Part shown: one piece after another, positions 1 to 11,717 of the stretch
Layout of the letters: each line of letters opens with the position of its first letter
How positions within the stretch are numbered: the stretch's first letter is position 1
DNA from: Agarophyton chilense
Taxonomy: Eukaryota > Rhodophyta > Florideophyceae > Gracilariales > Gracilariaceae
Assembly (NCBI GenBank): GCA_030374765.1
Contig: JARGXX010000105.1
Coordinates: forward strand, 1,612,001 to 1,676,000
Length of the DNA: 64,000 bases
Direction of reading: 5' to 3'
Notes under the pieces: model-generated
The model's database searches: none
What the model was told of the DNA's origin: nothing
Seen by the model: the letters and a program-made list of their open reading frames with translations, nothing else
Position numbers and translations under genes: made by a program

Positions 1-2905
1 TCGGCAACACAACAGCGGACTCGACCGCAGGATTGACGCCCTCCATGGGCAGGATGAAGGGATCTTCACCGAAGGATTCTCCATCGGAAATACCAGCAGG
101 AACCAACGGCGTGGCTTCCAAGTCATGCTCGAAGCACAGGAATCGAAGCCAATGGCCTTTGGGTAACAGTCAGGCACATGACGCCTCAGAATGTGGGATG
201 GTGGATTCCTCAAAGGCTTAGCGGGATGTGCACGAGTGTCATCCCGAGCCTGTGGAAGTAGCGGAATTGTCGTGAATGAGTCAGTATCGTGGTCATACCA
301 AAGGAACCCGGGAGTCTTGCTCCACTCCACCTGTAGGACATGATCCAAAACGGCCTCGGCCTCCTCGACGGCAGACTGGGTCCCACGAACGATATTCTGG
401 ATTCACAGGTTGCTTAGGGAGCGGATCATGATGTCCGGGAGCGGGATTATGTGAAATAGCGCCGAAAGGCGTGTAAGTTTCCTAGAGGCGCGATCCGTGC
501 GGAGTCCGTAAGCGGGGCGTGCGTGTCACACGAGGCCGGTCGGGGAACGGTGACGCGTGGAGATGAGCGCCAGCACCGGGCGGTCGTAGGGAGACTAGGC
601 GGTTGGGAACGTCAGGTGCGATCGAGGTACGCGCGAGGAGTCCGAACGGCTTGTAAACCTGTAGATATCCCGTGCGGAGTAACGCTTCAGGTCTGCTTTA
701 GAAAAGATACTTAGACTAGGACGGTGGTGCTTACCCTTTACTGTTTGGAGGGTGGCGGGGAGCGGAGGTGCATAAGTAGTGTGCACCTCCGAGCTGCAAC
801 CCGCATTACAGTCCGTGGTGGCGCCTGCACCCACGTGGCGGAAATATCACGAGGTGGGGGACGCCAACTACCTACAACTATGCTACGTGTTAACCTACTG
901 TACATGTCCGTCCGGTGTGCCATCTTTGCACACGTGTGCGACCAGGCCACTTGCACACAGTCCTTACCACGCCCTTCTTACCTGACAACCCGCTCGGATT
1001 CACTATACTACAGATTAGACCAGTATGTTCTCGTCGTACCATACCCTTAAATCAACCGAACGCACATTACCACGAACTCCGTTCTTCGCGGTATCCAGAA
1101 AGACCATAAGGGACATCACGCTGAACTCAACGAAGAGTACTTTCCAGGACAACCAAGACCTTCGGTCATTGTCGTCGCCCATGAGTTGGGAGGAATGATA
1201 CGCCACCAAGGACGGCGTGGGAACCAAAAAGAGCGGCGAGATACGCCAGTACATGGCCCATTGGTTTTCATCCTCGCGGGGCAGCGAGAGATATAACGGA
1301 GGACGCTTTTCTGCGCTCATGTCGTGAAACTTCACCTGATGTTAGCAGAAGAAGAACTCCTTGGATTGACGTAAACGACCATCGGGCTCGAGCATCTCGT
1401 TTCGATAGACCCTATTGGACATCCAACACAGACAGTCGTACGGCGACCGGAAGCACATGAGCGCCAAGAGATTGTGAACCACCGGAGGAAATCTCACATG
1501 AGGCGAGATAAAGTCCGCGTATAGGTCTGAAAGGAGTTTGCTCACCCTGAACTGGTACTCGGCTTTTTCCTCGCAGCGTACGTACGGCATGTCCGCTTGG
1601 ATGAGGGTGCGACAGCGCGTCGCCGAACGCGGATCCACAGGACAATGCAAACATCGGTTCTACCACGAGACGCTGCGCGCGTTCTTACTGCCCCTCCTCA
1701 AATCGGGTATCTTAGCGAACCTCTGGGCTTCGAGATATATATATATATATGACAGAACCTTTGGTATTATTCCACAAAGGACGGAATAATGGCATGACGC
1801 ACTGCGCGCGGGTTTCGTCCGATGGTATGGTCAAAGCGCTCCTCGGGGCGCTCATAAGCCACTTGGTATCCCGAAAAGCTCCCCGCTTGGTTTTTCGAAG
1901 CCATGGTGCCGCTGCCCACAGGCTGATCCGCTGGGAAATGGATAGGAAAACAGACCGAAGCGAAGAATTCCGGAGGGAGAATAGCGTATGCGACGGGCTC
2001 ATAAGGCGAGTTCTGCATCGCGCGCGACCAATGGAAAAGTACCACGATCGGAAAACAAGAGGATGGAATTGACCCGAGCGAACTGACAGACGAAAACCAC
2101 GGTGAAAGAAGCGCGGAGGGTCGCCAAAGGAAGAGCGGAGACTAAGGAAGGCCCCAATGACCTTCAGGGAAGAAGAAGCCAAGAGACCATCTCGCCAACG
2201 CGACACGAGGAATGCACCGGCGATGCACCTATGGCCAGCGCTCACGGCGCGTTTGGGTTTCAGTCCTTAGCCCAATTAGTTGCCACCCCGGCGCCAATGG
2301 TCAGCTCACGCTTCCTTGTAGCCCCGCAGGTGATGACGACGCGACGTCCCGTCGCGCCCAATCGTAATGGGAGCGACTAAGCGCTCACGTCCCCCGTGTC
2401 AATCATGAGGCAATCTGGACTTCGCCATGACGGTCGAATCTTAAGAAGGGAGATATGTGAAGGAGCAACGATAACGGTTGAGTTCTGTAAGCCGCTGAGG
2501 CCTGAGGTATCTTACAGACGCCACGTGGACTGGCCAACCTCATTTGGACTAATTTAGATAGTCATTTTTTTTTAATCAGTGTAATAGATTATCATTACAG
2601 TGCAAGGGAGATCCCAGCGCCTCGCCATTGCTATTTACTTGGCTCGAGTGACGCCTCTCCCTTAGAGTAAGGTAGGTATCGGTAGGATACTAAATTACCC
2701 CCTTTGGGACATTAATTCCACCAATTGGTCTTCGAGCGATCATTTCCGTAGCTCCGACCTGGAGGACTACGCAGTAAACGCCAGCCCATTGCACCAAGTA
2801 CTCTGGGAGTGCCGCCGTCAAGGATGCGAACCTTCGGACCCGCTCTACCACGCTACCCAAGGTTGAAACCAGTACGCTGACCCACCAGTCATTGCGGTAC
2901 ACCCA
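1..2905 (-). mobile_element. Decayed Ty3-like retroelement, 5' region plus gag-like part (element A, copy 1)
   Basis: On the minus strand the element begins near 2905 and runs to the left edge of the window. Its first 450 bp or so (about 2440-2890) are an inverted, diverged homologue of 15290-15720, which leads into a chromovirus integrase, so this is read as part of the same family. Coding potential downstream is broken: open stretches at 2245-1712, 1650-1342 and 1335-1015 lie in different frames, and a solo LTR interrupts the element at 450-1012. No reverse transcriptase or protease could be recognised. The link to gag is by position only. It was dead before the duplication, since copy 2 shares most of the breaks. 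Confidence 0.6.
450..1012. mobile_element. Solo LTR (563 bp) with 5-bp target-site duplication GATTA
   Basis: Copy 2 runs from the gag-like sequence straight through a single GATTA (near 18925-18930). In copy 1 the same sequence carries a 563-bp insert starting TGTGAAATAG and ending ATACTACA. GATTA is present on both sides, at 445-449 and 1013-1017. TG...CA ends plus a 5-bp target duplication are the hallmark of an LTR retrotransposon. With no internal region left, this is a solo LTR formed by LTR-LTR recombination. It breaks the underlying gag-like frame. No coding sequence was recognised inside it. The strand and the superfamily of the donor element cannot be told from the LTR alone. Confidence 0.9.
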
Positions 2906-3006
2906 CAAGGGAAGCATTGTTTTTGCAACATAACAGTCCCATGTATCTTGTTCCCTTCAAGTATCGCAATATACGTTTAATATCCTTCTGATGGGTCCTA
3001 CCATAC

Positions 3007-3872
3007 TCATAGAGAACGAGGGAGAGGTATGAAATGGTAACTGAAATGTCTGGGCTGCACATTTTTGCCAGATGAAGAAAGATTCAAGATTCCAACTACC
3101 TCGCAGTGGAGAACGTTCAAAAAATTCTCTGCTGTCTGCAGATATATGTTGGAAACCATGGGTGTTTTGTTAGGTTCAAAGTGTTTCAGTGCAAAACGTA
3201 TCAGGTTTTCATCAATCAAAAAATGCGTTATGGATCTTGATCATAGGTTTAGATAAACTATTCTCCACATTCCAACCGAACAACTTGCTCTCATCTATCT
3301 CGATTCGTAGATCAAGATTCAAACTGAGCTATTGCACAATGGTCTTCAAGGCATCTTTCAATGTTCCAGAAATGAAAAAACCATCGCTGTAGATAAAAAA
3401 TATCATCATTCCCGCGTTACTCACTTTCCAAATCTTCACAGTATAGAAAGAAGAATCAGCAGAAGGGAGTCTTGTAACTAGGCTGAGGAGAATAGTATGA
3501 AAGAACTTTCGAAAAGCTCTTGACGCTTTTTACAAACTATGAACCGCTTTCTTAAATCGATACAACAGATGCTCGATGTTCAAATCCAGGAGGCTTTTCC
3601 GCGCATATTTGTTTTTCCAGGGTTCCATTCATAATATAGTGTTGATATCCAACCTCAGGAACCTTAATTCCCGGCAAAAGAATAAGGGCGACCACTTTGT
3701 GAAGTATAGTGTATATGATCATAGAAGTAGAGAATTCTGAATAGTCTATTCCGTACTGCTGCGTTAAACCCTTCGTCACAATTCCGGCTCCGTAACTTGT
3801 CATATGACCAGAAATGATTCTCTTACAGTTATAAACCCATCTACAAGGTATCGGACGAGATCCTGCGCGCAA
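3007..3872 (-). pseudogene. Ty1/copia reverse-transcriptase fragment, decayed (copy 1)
   Basis: The minus-strand translation of 3872-3552 has the opening of a copia reverse transcriptase: a W-VYN-K start, then TKGLTQQYGIDYSEFS (canonical VAKGFTQ.YGIDY.ETFSP), and EKQICAEKPPGFEH (canonical E.IYM.QPPGFE). Further 5'-3' on the same strand, a region near 3400-3300 keeps the shape of the catalytic block (IFFIYSDGFFISG, where a YVDD box is expected). 3219-3007 matches the domain end with LIRFALKHFEPNKTPM and VVGILNLSSSG. Stops and frame changes separate the pieces. The catalytic Asp pair is not intact, so it is inactive. Domain order gives the orientation. Confidence 0.8.
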
Positions 3873-4512
3873 TTAAACAAGGTTTATATGTCCTCTGAAG
3901 TGCAGATTGTTCATCTCATACTACACTTGTTTAAACCACTGCAAACGCTCAATCGTAAACATGGATCCTTCATGGGTGTTTGGGAGATCATGACCACCAA
4001 TTTCCACTACGAATCGCACTTTTAGAGCTAACATGGCATCAGGGATGAATAGTTCTAAAGCTTAACGCTATCTGCTGGATCATCGTGGCCGTGATGGATA
4101 ATGAGTTACCACTTTTAGACCCCAGTCAGCATGACGATATCTGCCATGACAAACAAATGACAAGAGGTCAAGTATTGGAGATACATCTACATGAACGAAC
4201 GGCTATTGTTCAAAATCACCGAGAGCGCGCAAACCCGCTCAGGTCGCTAGACCAGTAAATCGGAGAAGATGATTTACATGAGCACAAAGACTCAACGCAT
4301 TGAGGACTTAAGAGCGAGAAACGCGGAGCAGGAAAGGCATAGAGGTAGACAGAGGACAGAGAAAAGAAAACAGAAGAGCAACCATCCCTTTGATACCTAC
4401 ATAAACCCGGCTGAAACATATTGTTCTCCGGCTTGTGCCGATACTCTCTGCCTCCATTTTATATAATTTACGCCGTCACATCGTATCGGTAAGCCACTCG
4501 TAGATCAGTATC

Positions 4513-5489
4513 ATGGACGATACCGCAATTACTAATGTTATGGGCCATCCCGTAACCCCTGTTTCGGGAAGAGCTACAGATCCACCGCCATTCGCTTCCG
4601 ACATTAACAAGTTCAAGTAGCGTCAAGACGTCCGCCGATGGGTACGTATCGTGGCTCGTACGGCCGCAAGTGGCTTCAAATACTCGAAGGCAACAATGCT
4701 GCGCTCGGAGGCACGCCCTACCTATCTGTAGACGAATCTTCGCGTTTCCAGCTAGACCATGCAATAGAAATCGGAATGGTAGACCTCACGCCCGACACCG
4801 AAGATCCATTGCAATCAAAAATTATCGATGCATTCCTCTCTATTGATCCTGAACATACCCAAACAGAAAGTGTGAAGAGGCTCTTCCAAATGCTACAAAA
4901 AGTTCGCAAGAGCACATGGAACACCACGAAAACCCCTATCGCTTACGCCAGGCATTTCAAAAGCCTTTCCGGCCTATACCTCAATAAACGCAACCACTAG
5001 GACGCTAAACAGGATAGCGAGCTATTTGCCATGATCTTTCTCAAAAACGCAAAACTACCCGAAACCACGCTCAATCACATTATTTTGCAGCTGAATGGCA
5101 AAGTAGCTTCAAAGCCCTCATCTTCTGCAAGCCTCACAACCATACCGATTGGCGTCGCTGACCACATCAAACAACAATTATCCATCACTTTATCGTTATT
5201 CGCGCATGAGGAATTCAACATTGAAACATGCAAACAGAGACTCTCTAAAATGATCGATCAACTCTCCAAGGCACGTGAAGTGGCCACGAGCAAGTCCCAA
5301 AAAGACAGAGCAGTCCAACAACTTTCCCTCGACTCAGCCGTGAGAGCGGTCACTGAAGTTAGTGCAAGGACATCCACCATCTCGAATTCAATGCCTGACA
5401 TACCCACACCGGCCGTAAGTCACCTCAAACGTATTCAACTCGATCGATACGTTTCCACCATTGCGAATACCCTTGGGGTGGTCCAGTAA
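4513..5489 (+). pseudogene. Retrotransposon gag-like gene, broken (copy 1)
   Basis: An ATG at 4513 opens MDDTAITNVMGHPV..., followed by FASDINKFK, an in-frame TAG and RRWVRIVARTAASGF. This resembles the start of gag proteins, where a short leader precedes a 'dF..W' segment. The coding signal then moves to another frame (4638-5000, including HAIEIGMVDLTPDTEDPLQ and PIAYARHFKSLSGLYL), meets a stop, and resumes with an ATG at 5031 (MIFLKNAKLPETTLNHIILQL...) to a stop at 5489. The order and composition (helical, charged, no zinc knuckle seen) suggest a capsid-like gag, but the family is not certain. No start-to-stop product is possible. Confidence 0.5.
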
Positions 5490-5618
5490 GACAGTCCTCT
5501 TCAGCTTTCCGAGCTCATCGCGCAAGACATAAGCGCTTTCACGATTCTTCCGCACCACATTAAATGGTTCTTCGTAGCACGCATCCCACTTGGAATCCTC
5601 CGTAATGTCGCGAATCAT
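5466..5618 (-). pseudogene. Ty3/gypsy integrase C-terminal fragment (copy 1)
   Basis: The minus-strand translation contains YEEPFNVVRKNRESAYVLRD followed by ELGKLKRTVLLDHPK. This is the beta-barrel segment downstream of the integrase core in Ty3/gypsy Pol, whose usual form is Y.GPF.V......AY.L....G....R.V....LK. Only about 50 residues are left. It overlaps the end of the opposite-strand gag-like gene, so two unrelated elements or an inversion breakpoint meet here. Matching sequence lies at 23349-23501. Confidence 0.65.
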
Positions 5619-5814
5619 GACTTGCGCATTCCTTCATTTTACAGACTTCAGATGTTATAGGTTGCACGTCCATAGTTTGATATTGAATTTTATTGTTCTC
5701 TATAGCCCAAACCGATGTATGTTTGTCAAACAGAAAACACGTGAGAGCCTAGCTAAGAAAGGCATCACACCGATTAACACCAGACACCCTGCTTGGAAGC
5801 TTTTGAGAAGTTTG

Positions 5815-6213
5815 TTCGGGAAGAAAAGGGTCAGCAAAAAGACAAATGAAAGAGAAGCGAAATGAAGGAAGCAGGAAAAAGATTTTACAACGGTAGCGCC
5901 GGATCTTTTTCACCACCTGCTGAGGTAAAGGAGAGAAAAAAGTTAGTGATGAATGGGAAAAAGAAAAAGGAAAGCAGGAAAATTTTTACAACGCTAGCAC
6001 CGGAGCTGTTTCCACAACCTCCGATAGGCTAAGAGAAGAAAAGGAGGAAGGACTTTAAAGGGATTGTGAGTAGTGTTTGAGGGTGAAGGAGACGCTTTGC
6101 GTATATGTAATGAGTTGAAAGCGGTACTCTGCAAACGAGTACCTGTCGCTCAGCATTTGAGGTGCGATTGTGGATTGAATTTGACGAACGTGACATAGTC
6201 ACGTTCTCCGAGT
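5815..6213. repeat. Inverted repeat, left arm, flanking the exportin unit (copy 1)
   Basis: This arm is the imperfect reverse complement of 11508-12036. Going inward it has a purine-rich stretch, two degenerate reverse copies of the 39-bp motif (about 5874-5932 and 5980-6025), a tract matching the TATA-containing part of the right arm (near 6085-6130), and a palindrome at 6186-6206 with arms GAACGTGAC and GTCACGTTC around ATA. Similarity ends just after 6213. This arm is more decayed than the right one: its TATA-like site reads TATATGTA. Confidence 0.7.
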
Positions 6214-7760
6214 GTGATGTCTGGGATGGCAGTGGTTTTGGTGGCGGGGCATGTAATGTGTTTTGGATCCCCTTCTTTGACGTTGACGTGAATCAGAACA
6301 AAATCTCATGGAACCTACTGGTCAATGGACGGAAAAAATGAAAGCCATGTTGGCCGTGGTGCTCTTCGTACATACGTATGTATTACGTTTGACGCCAAAA
6401 AAGCTGCTGACGAGGTATTTCCCGCGGCGAGATCAGGTGAAATGTTTCCTTCACACGCGGTCTACGCACTGTCTCCTAGCCATTTCCTTACAGAGTGCTG
6501 GAATACGTCACAGGACGGTTCTAAAAATGGAATATTCTACGACCCTGCAAGAATCGAACTCGGACACAGCTAACAATTGTCCCATATAAATGCGACCTGC
6601 GACTTAGTGCCATCAAACAGACCATCGGCTCAAGTCGTAAAAATGCTCACTGTCCGATTGTCGGGTTGCGCTTAGGGTCCAGTTGTTTTCGACTGACGGT
6701 AGACGAATGGAATCGGTCCCCCCAAAGCTGAGTGCTGCTTCTTGGGCGACCAGGGCTTGTACCTTATTACCTCCCACTCACTGTCCGGGGTATTTCCCGG
6801 CACTCTTTTGCCTCCCTTTTTAATTCCGTTCGATAGACGTAATTTAATCTGCGTGTCATGAAACGACAACCCACTGTCAAAGAAGAGGCATGTTTAACCC
6901 ACGGGCGGGCGGGCGGGAAAGAGGCATAACAAAGGCGCAGCACACGCGGCGCCACTTGCCGACTAACTTGTATACCGCGTCAAGCGACGGCGGCGAGGCT
7001 GCACCGGATCTCTGATCCAATCTTACGCAGCGCGCACACCACCTACGTGGCCGGCCTTGCTATCCAGTGCATGTCCGTTTCATGGGCATAAACCTGCGGT
7101 CTACGCAACACGAAAAAGCCACCGCGTAACTTCCATTTTCATCTGGACTAAGTGCAGTCCATCGGAGGAAATCCTGGCGAAGCACCGCCATGGAGTTCTT
7201 AGCGGTTTCTCATGAGAAAGAAATCAGGGAAATCGGCGTAGAATCATCCTCCAATTACAGGTTTGTGGCCAAAGCTTGTGCAGCTACTTAGATTTTTTTT
7301 TAACGATGTACCATCCACGCCCGCAACGGCAATCGGCAAGCCAAGCGACCGCTCAGACGACTGTAGGGCTGTGTAGACTGAGATAGAGAACATCACTGAT
7401 AGTTGTTTCGTCGCAGAAAGGCCAAGGTTCTCCTTGGCGATTGTCTAGGAACACATTGAAGTAAATAATTCTCGCTTTTCTTGTGTCGGAAGTTCGTCGC
7501 GTCGAGGGGTGATGTAGGAGGACAGACCAAAACGACAAATCCTGTTTGTCGTGTACGATGCTACTGGTGTAGTGTCGGAACGCGTACAGAGTAGAACTGG
7601 ACGAGCTTCTCAGGTTGCTCTCTCCAGAAGATTGCTGTTGAAGGGCCAAAGGTATTGTACACAAGAGTTGGGAAATACTTTTCGTTTGAACTGTACGTTT
7701 GCAGATTTATTGTGTTAGATTCGTCTTTGATCAGTTAGATTGTCAGTGGATTTCTGTCAT
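6214..7760. other. Noncoding stretch between left inverted repeat and exportin 3' end (copy 1)
   Basis: No supported gene. Two overlapping short plus-strand frames near 6308-6589 change at several amino acids between the two duplication copies, and the sequence has no recognised domain. A GGGC run lies at about 6901-6917. The part beside 7760 is the likely 3' flank of the minus-strand exportin gene. Confidence 0.5.
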
Positions 7761-10513
7761 TTACAATGGATCACCCCCACCAAAAAGACTGTCGAGTGCA
7801 CCGTCCCCCAGTTCAAGCTGATCCAAATTACCTTTTGCTCTTTTGGCGATTCGCTTCGCGTTGATAGCCACAAGTCTTTCGGGAAGCAGGTTGACTTTCA
7901 TTTCTCTCCGAAGGGCGGTCCCTTCATGATCTGCTATCCGGTTCACCACATCACGCAAGAGCTGCTTGTGCTTTTTAGGCTTGCTCACTTGATCGGTCTT
8001 TACTATAGACCGAATGCATTCGCTGACCCATTCCTGCAAAACTCTATTCTGTCCCAGAGTAGCGTGTAATTGACGCTCGCTTTCAACAGGCCATTTCCTA
8101 ATGACCGCTAGTGTTGCATTAACAGGACAATCTGCAGTTGCATTCGTATCACCGGCATTCAGTACAGCGGCCTTAAAACATACGTCCAAAAGTGGTGCGA
8201 AAAACTGGAAGTTGGCCCGTGGAGAAAGTTCGGCAGCGTGTAAGACAGTATTGAAAGCGTACTGAAAGGAATTCCTAGTGTTAGCGTCTTGTCCTGGACT
8301 GCAGACCGTGGTCCACAGTGCAATAAGAGCCTCACCAAGCAGCGGAACCTGAAAGGGAAATGGAAAAAACTCCTCCATTTGAAGGCCATCTGAATCAGTC
8401 TTCTCAGTGAACACTGGGTATATCCCCGAAATCAAATTCGCGGCAGCTCTGCGCAACCAGGCTCTACCACAGTCACGGGATATGTCTAGCGTAGAAGTTT
8501 CGTTGAATGTCTGAGCTCCCTTTATCGAAACATTAATGTGCTCTCGTACACGATGAAGAAGCTTCGGAACATCGGACTGGCCCACGAGCTCCAAAAAAGA
8601 GGGATCTGTAGAGACAATAGAAAACGATAATAACGGAGATATGATGCGAGAGATGAGCATCAACAAATGCAATGGTTCCATGTATTGAACGTCGGTACAG
8701 ATGGCTCGCAATATTACTCTCAAGTGTTCGGGAGACTTTGTCACACCTGATAAGACGCATGCCCGGATGATTTCGTATCCGCAAGTGCGTAAGTTTTGAA
8801 ACGTCTCACGTATCCAGGCGAACTGGGGATCAGGAGGTTGGATCCCATAACTGCACAAAATGTCGTAGCTTCGTTCTTCGTGAACAGAAGGCCCTTCTCT
8901 AAAACCCTTTTGAACATCTTCGTACGAGTCGTGTTCATCTGTGACTCTCCTTATGACCTCTTTGTTGTCCAAGTTGACGATATGGACCAAATCTTTGCAC
9001 GTCGGTAGCAAAATGTTTCGGCGAAGTTTATCAGCATTGTCACGAGGAAATTTGGCCCGGCTATAGAAAGCATGTAAAGTAGAAACCATGTAACTGGTTA
9101 CCTCCACGGCCTTTGGAGCGATGGCATGTGACAGTATACCAGGGGTGAGGGTGGTCTTGGAACGCTTGGCCATGGGGCGAGATATCTGATGCATACTGTT
9201 CGATAACACAGAAAAAGCACAGATAATTGGCGTCACATCATCGGCTGGTCCCTTCATGAGAAAGTCCAGAAATGTAACAGGGGACTGGAACACAGCAAGA
9301 GCTCTAGCAGATGACAGGGTGTCGACGAGCGGCATCAGCATGCGTTCAATCTTCTGTTCCGCTTCCTTAACATCAGGTATGGACATGACGCAAGATATGC
9401 TCGCCTCTACAAGCTGTGTCTTGTCTTGTTCACGAAACTTGGGGTTAAGTAGCGTATTCACTGCGTAATCGCACCACAAATTCGCGAAACGGCCAATGTG
9501 AGCACCCTGTGAGCGACTCAAACGTTGATAAACAGCACGCAAAGCAACACACGATCTGGTCCGCGCCATACTCGGTGTCTCTGGGTTATCAATTAAACTT
9601 CCAAGTGCTTCAATACATGCATCTAGCTTTTGCGGCTCCGCCACGTACAACAGGAACAATACTCGTAGTGTATGAGCTTTAGGGACGAGCAAATCTACAT
9701 CCGTCCATGTGGTGATTGATTCGAACGCTTGTTTTTGCATTGCGACCATTTGTGTCCTTATTGGAGCCTGAACCGTCTCCACTGCGACTTGGCAGATAGA
9801 ATCGACAGTGGGGCATGTCGTATCAATGCAATGCCGCCAAGTTCTTCTGTCTCCGTGAAAGTCTCCAAAATTCCAGCTCTGGGCATCAGAATCAGGGCAT
9901 ACGATTCCCAACTCGCGGGGCCCGGCACTCACATTAATTCCCACAGAGGAAGGACGCAGCGAAATCAGACGAACCAGGCACGAAAGAATGAAAACTGCGC
10001 TCACTTCTGGCCGGATTTGAGTGATTAACCGGAGTGCACCGTACATCTGTCCATTGATTTTCCTGCGGGCCACTCGAAACGAAACTTCATCACCACCATG
10101 GTCAACTTCTTTATACTGTCTTACGTCAGGATAGCATGGGAATTTCAAAACGCCAGCGTTAGAGGCGTACAGAAAGCGAGTGACAAGAAACGAAACAAGG
10201 TCGGAGCGAAGCTCCTTTTTAGAAATAGAGCCAGTCATCGAAGTGAAGAAACTGAACACCGTCTCTCGTAACACGTAGGAAGGCGATGATAATGCAGCGG
10301 TCATTACATCAATGAATGCTGCGCCAAGCTCGCGATCAGCAGTAGATAGTTGCAGCGGTCGGCGACTAGAGCATAAGAATGAACTCGAAAAATGAGTAAC
10401 GCCAAGCTTCGAGAGTACTTCGAAGAACTTTACTGTGAACTCGTGAGCTTCTTCATCAACCAAGTTCAGAGGTTGGGGTTTGAACCATGCTTCCTTGAGA
10501 GATGGAAAATCAT
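7761..10513 (-). pseudogene. Exportin-5/HASTY-like karyopherin, 5'-truncated (copy 1)
   Basis: Exportin-5 (HASTY in plants) is a RanGTP-dependent importin-beta-family nuclear export receptor for structured small RNAs. About 915 codons are open here against about 1,200 for the family. The C-terminal two thirds align by pattern: a conserved block at the family's mid-protein (ARRKINGQMYGALRLITQIR), an Arg-rich helix pair (RTRSCVALRAVYQRLSRSQG), and a diagnostic tail (HKQLLRDVVNRI...ALRREMKVNLLPERL...LDSLFGGGDPL) like the family ending 'FRKEVHIKNLP...GLATIFEP'. The frame has no ATG near its 5' end and stays open to a stop at 10548-10550. A possible acceptor (CCCTCTACAG, ending at 10514) precedes it. 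No missing first 300 residues were found in the next kilobase, so this is probably a 5'-truncated copy. The alternative is an intron-rich 5' part that I cannot resolve. Confidence 0.75.
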
Positions 10514-10550
10514 CTGTAGAGGGCTCGGGGTGTGTTAACCGGGTTGTTCA

Positions 10551-11507
10551 TTGATCGCTATATTACTTGGCTCGTCCAATTTGTGAGAATACAACATCAA
10601 TACCGATTGATAACAGTCCTCATTTCTTTTTCTTTTCCAAACTCCAATGCGAAAGCAAGTGAAGCGATTCTGGTTCTAGAACAGAAGATTCGGACTTGAA
10701 TGCTGGAAGCGTTGCGGCGGTTGCAGTACAAGGTAGCATGTTATGGAATCGTGTTGTCCAATAGAGAGAAGAATGGTATCGTACGGGCGAGAACAGACAA
10801 AAATTTGTGTGCGCCCCAATGACTATGCTGGAGTGTGCATACTGGCATGTGGGGTGCTTGAGTTAGTACCAGGACGAGGAAAGAAAAAGACATGTACAAG
10901 AAAAAGGTGCGAACGAAAGCGAGACTTGTTTAGAACCGATGAGCGATGCATGGCGGACAGTAAGCAGTAGGTAGAACAAAGGTCGGTCTTCTGAGTGCAC
11001 AACTCGCTGCATACACCTCACAGATGTGTTTAGAAACCATTTTCTGCAGTTGCATGTTCATCCATTCCCGTTCCCTGCAGTTACGTTACAGAAACCGATC
11101 TGACTCTTCTGCTTTCCGGTCTTGCTTTTCAACCGGTCGAAGATCAAATCAATAAAATGAGAGAACACCCACACATAAAGAGAGAGCGCTCACATTTTTG
11201 GTAACAGGTCACGCCTCAACTGTCAAATGCGGCTCTGTTTCCGCAAAAATTCCCGGCTGGATTGTATGGAGGACTGGGGGACCCAATGATTCTAAAGGGT
11301 GACTCCAGCAATCCACCCCAAACACAATTGTAGCGCACAGTCGGTACAGAGTATTAAAGGTAGCTAGAGATTTGATATTTTGCTTCGTTCTTCTGTAAGA
11401 TGTAGTTTAGAATCTTCGGCGCGCTGTTCTTTCGACTCAATTCGACGTCACAAAACGGCTTCTACAACCAACTCGCTGTACACTCACTGATTCCGCTCCA
11501 CCCCTTC
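10551..11507. other. Stretch upstream of the exportin frame, no gene recognised (copy 1)
   Basis: This is where the exportin N-terminus and promoter should be, yet no minus-strand frame of useful length is seen. A 75-codon plus-strand frame (10743-10970) is basic and without a recognised domain. Copy 2 has the same sequence with almost no changes. Confidence 0.5.
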
Positions 11508-11515
11508 CACTCGGA

Positions 11516-11642
11516 GAACGTGACTTAGTCACGTTCTTCGAATGCAAGCCACGACGCGTCGAATGCAAGCCACGACCGCACTTGCAACGCTCACTGACAG
11601 GTAATCTTCTGCTGAGAACTGCTTCTCAGCTCAGTATAAATA
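11516..11642 (+). promoter_or_regulatory. Promoter-like module: palindrome, hairpin and TATA box
   Basis: The palindrome has 9-bp arms GAACGTGAC and GTCACGTTC around TTA and contains two CACGT-type cores, a layout typical of a dimeric bZIP or bHLH site. A hairpin follows at 11611-11630 and TATAAATA at 11635-11642. Spacing and order look like a core promoter firing to the right into the repeat array. The same module is present, damaged, in the opposite arm and again in copy 2. What it would transcribe is not known. Confidence 0.5.
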
Positions 11643-11717
11643 CGCCAAGCGCTTCCTTCACCCCCCACTTTCTGCACTAGTTGCCCACAGCCCGAACCCG
11701 TCCCCTAAAAATCCGTT

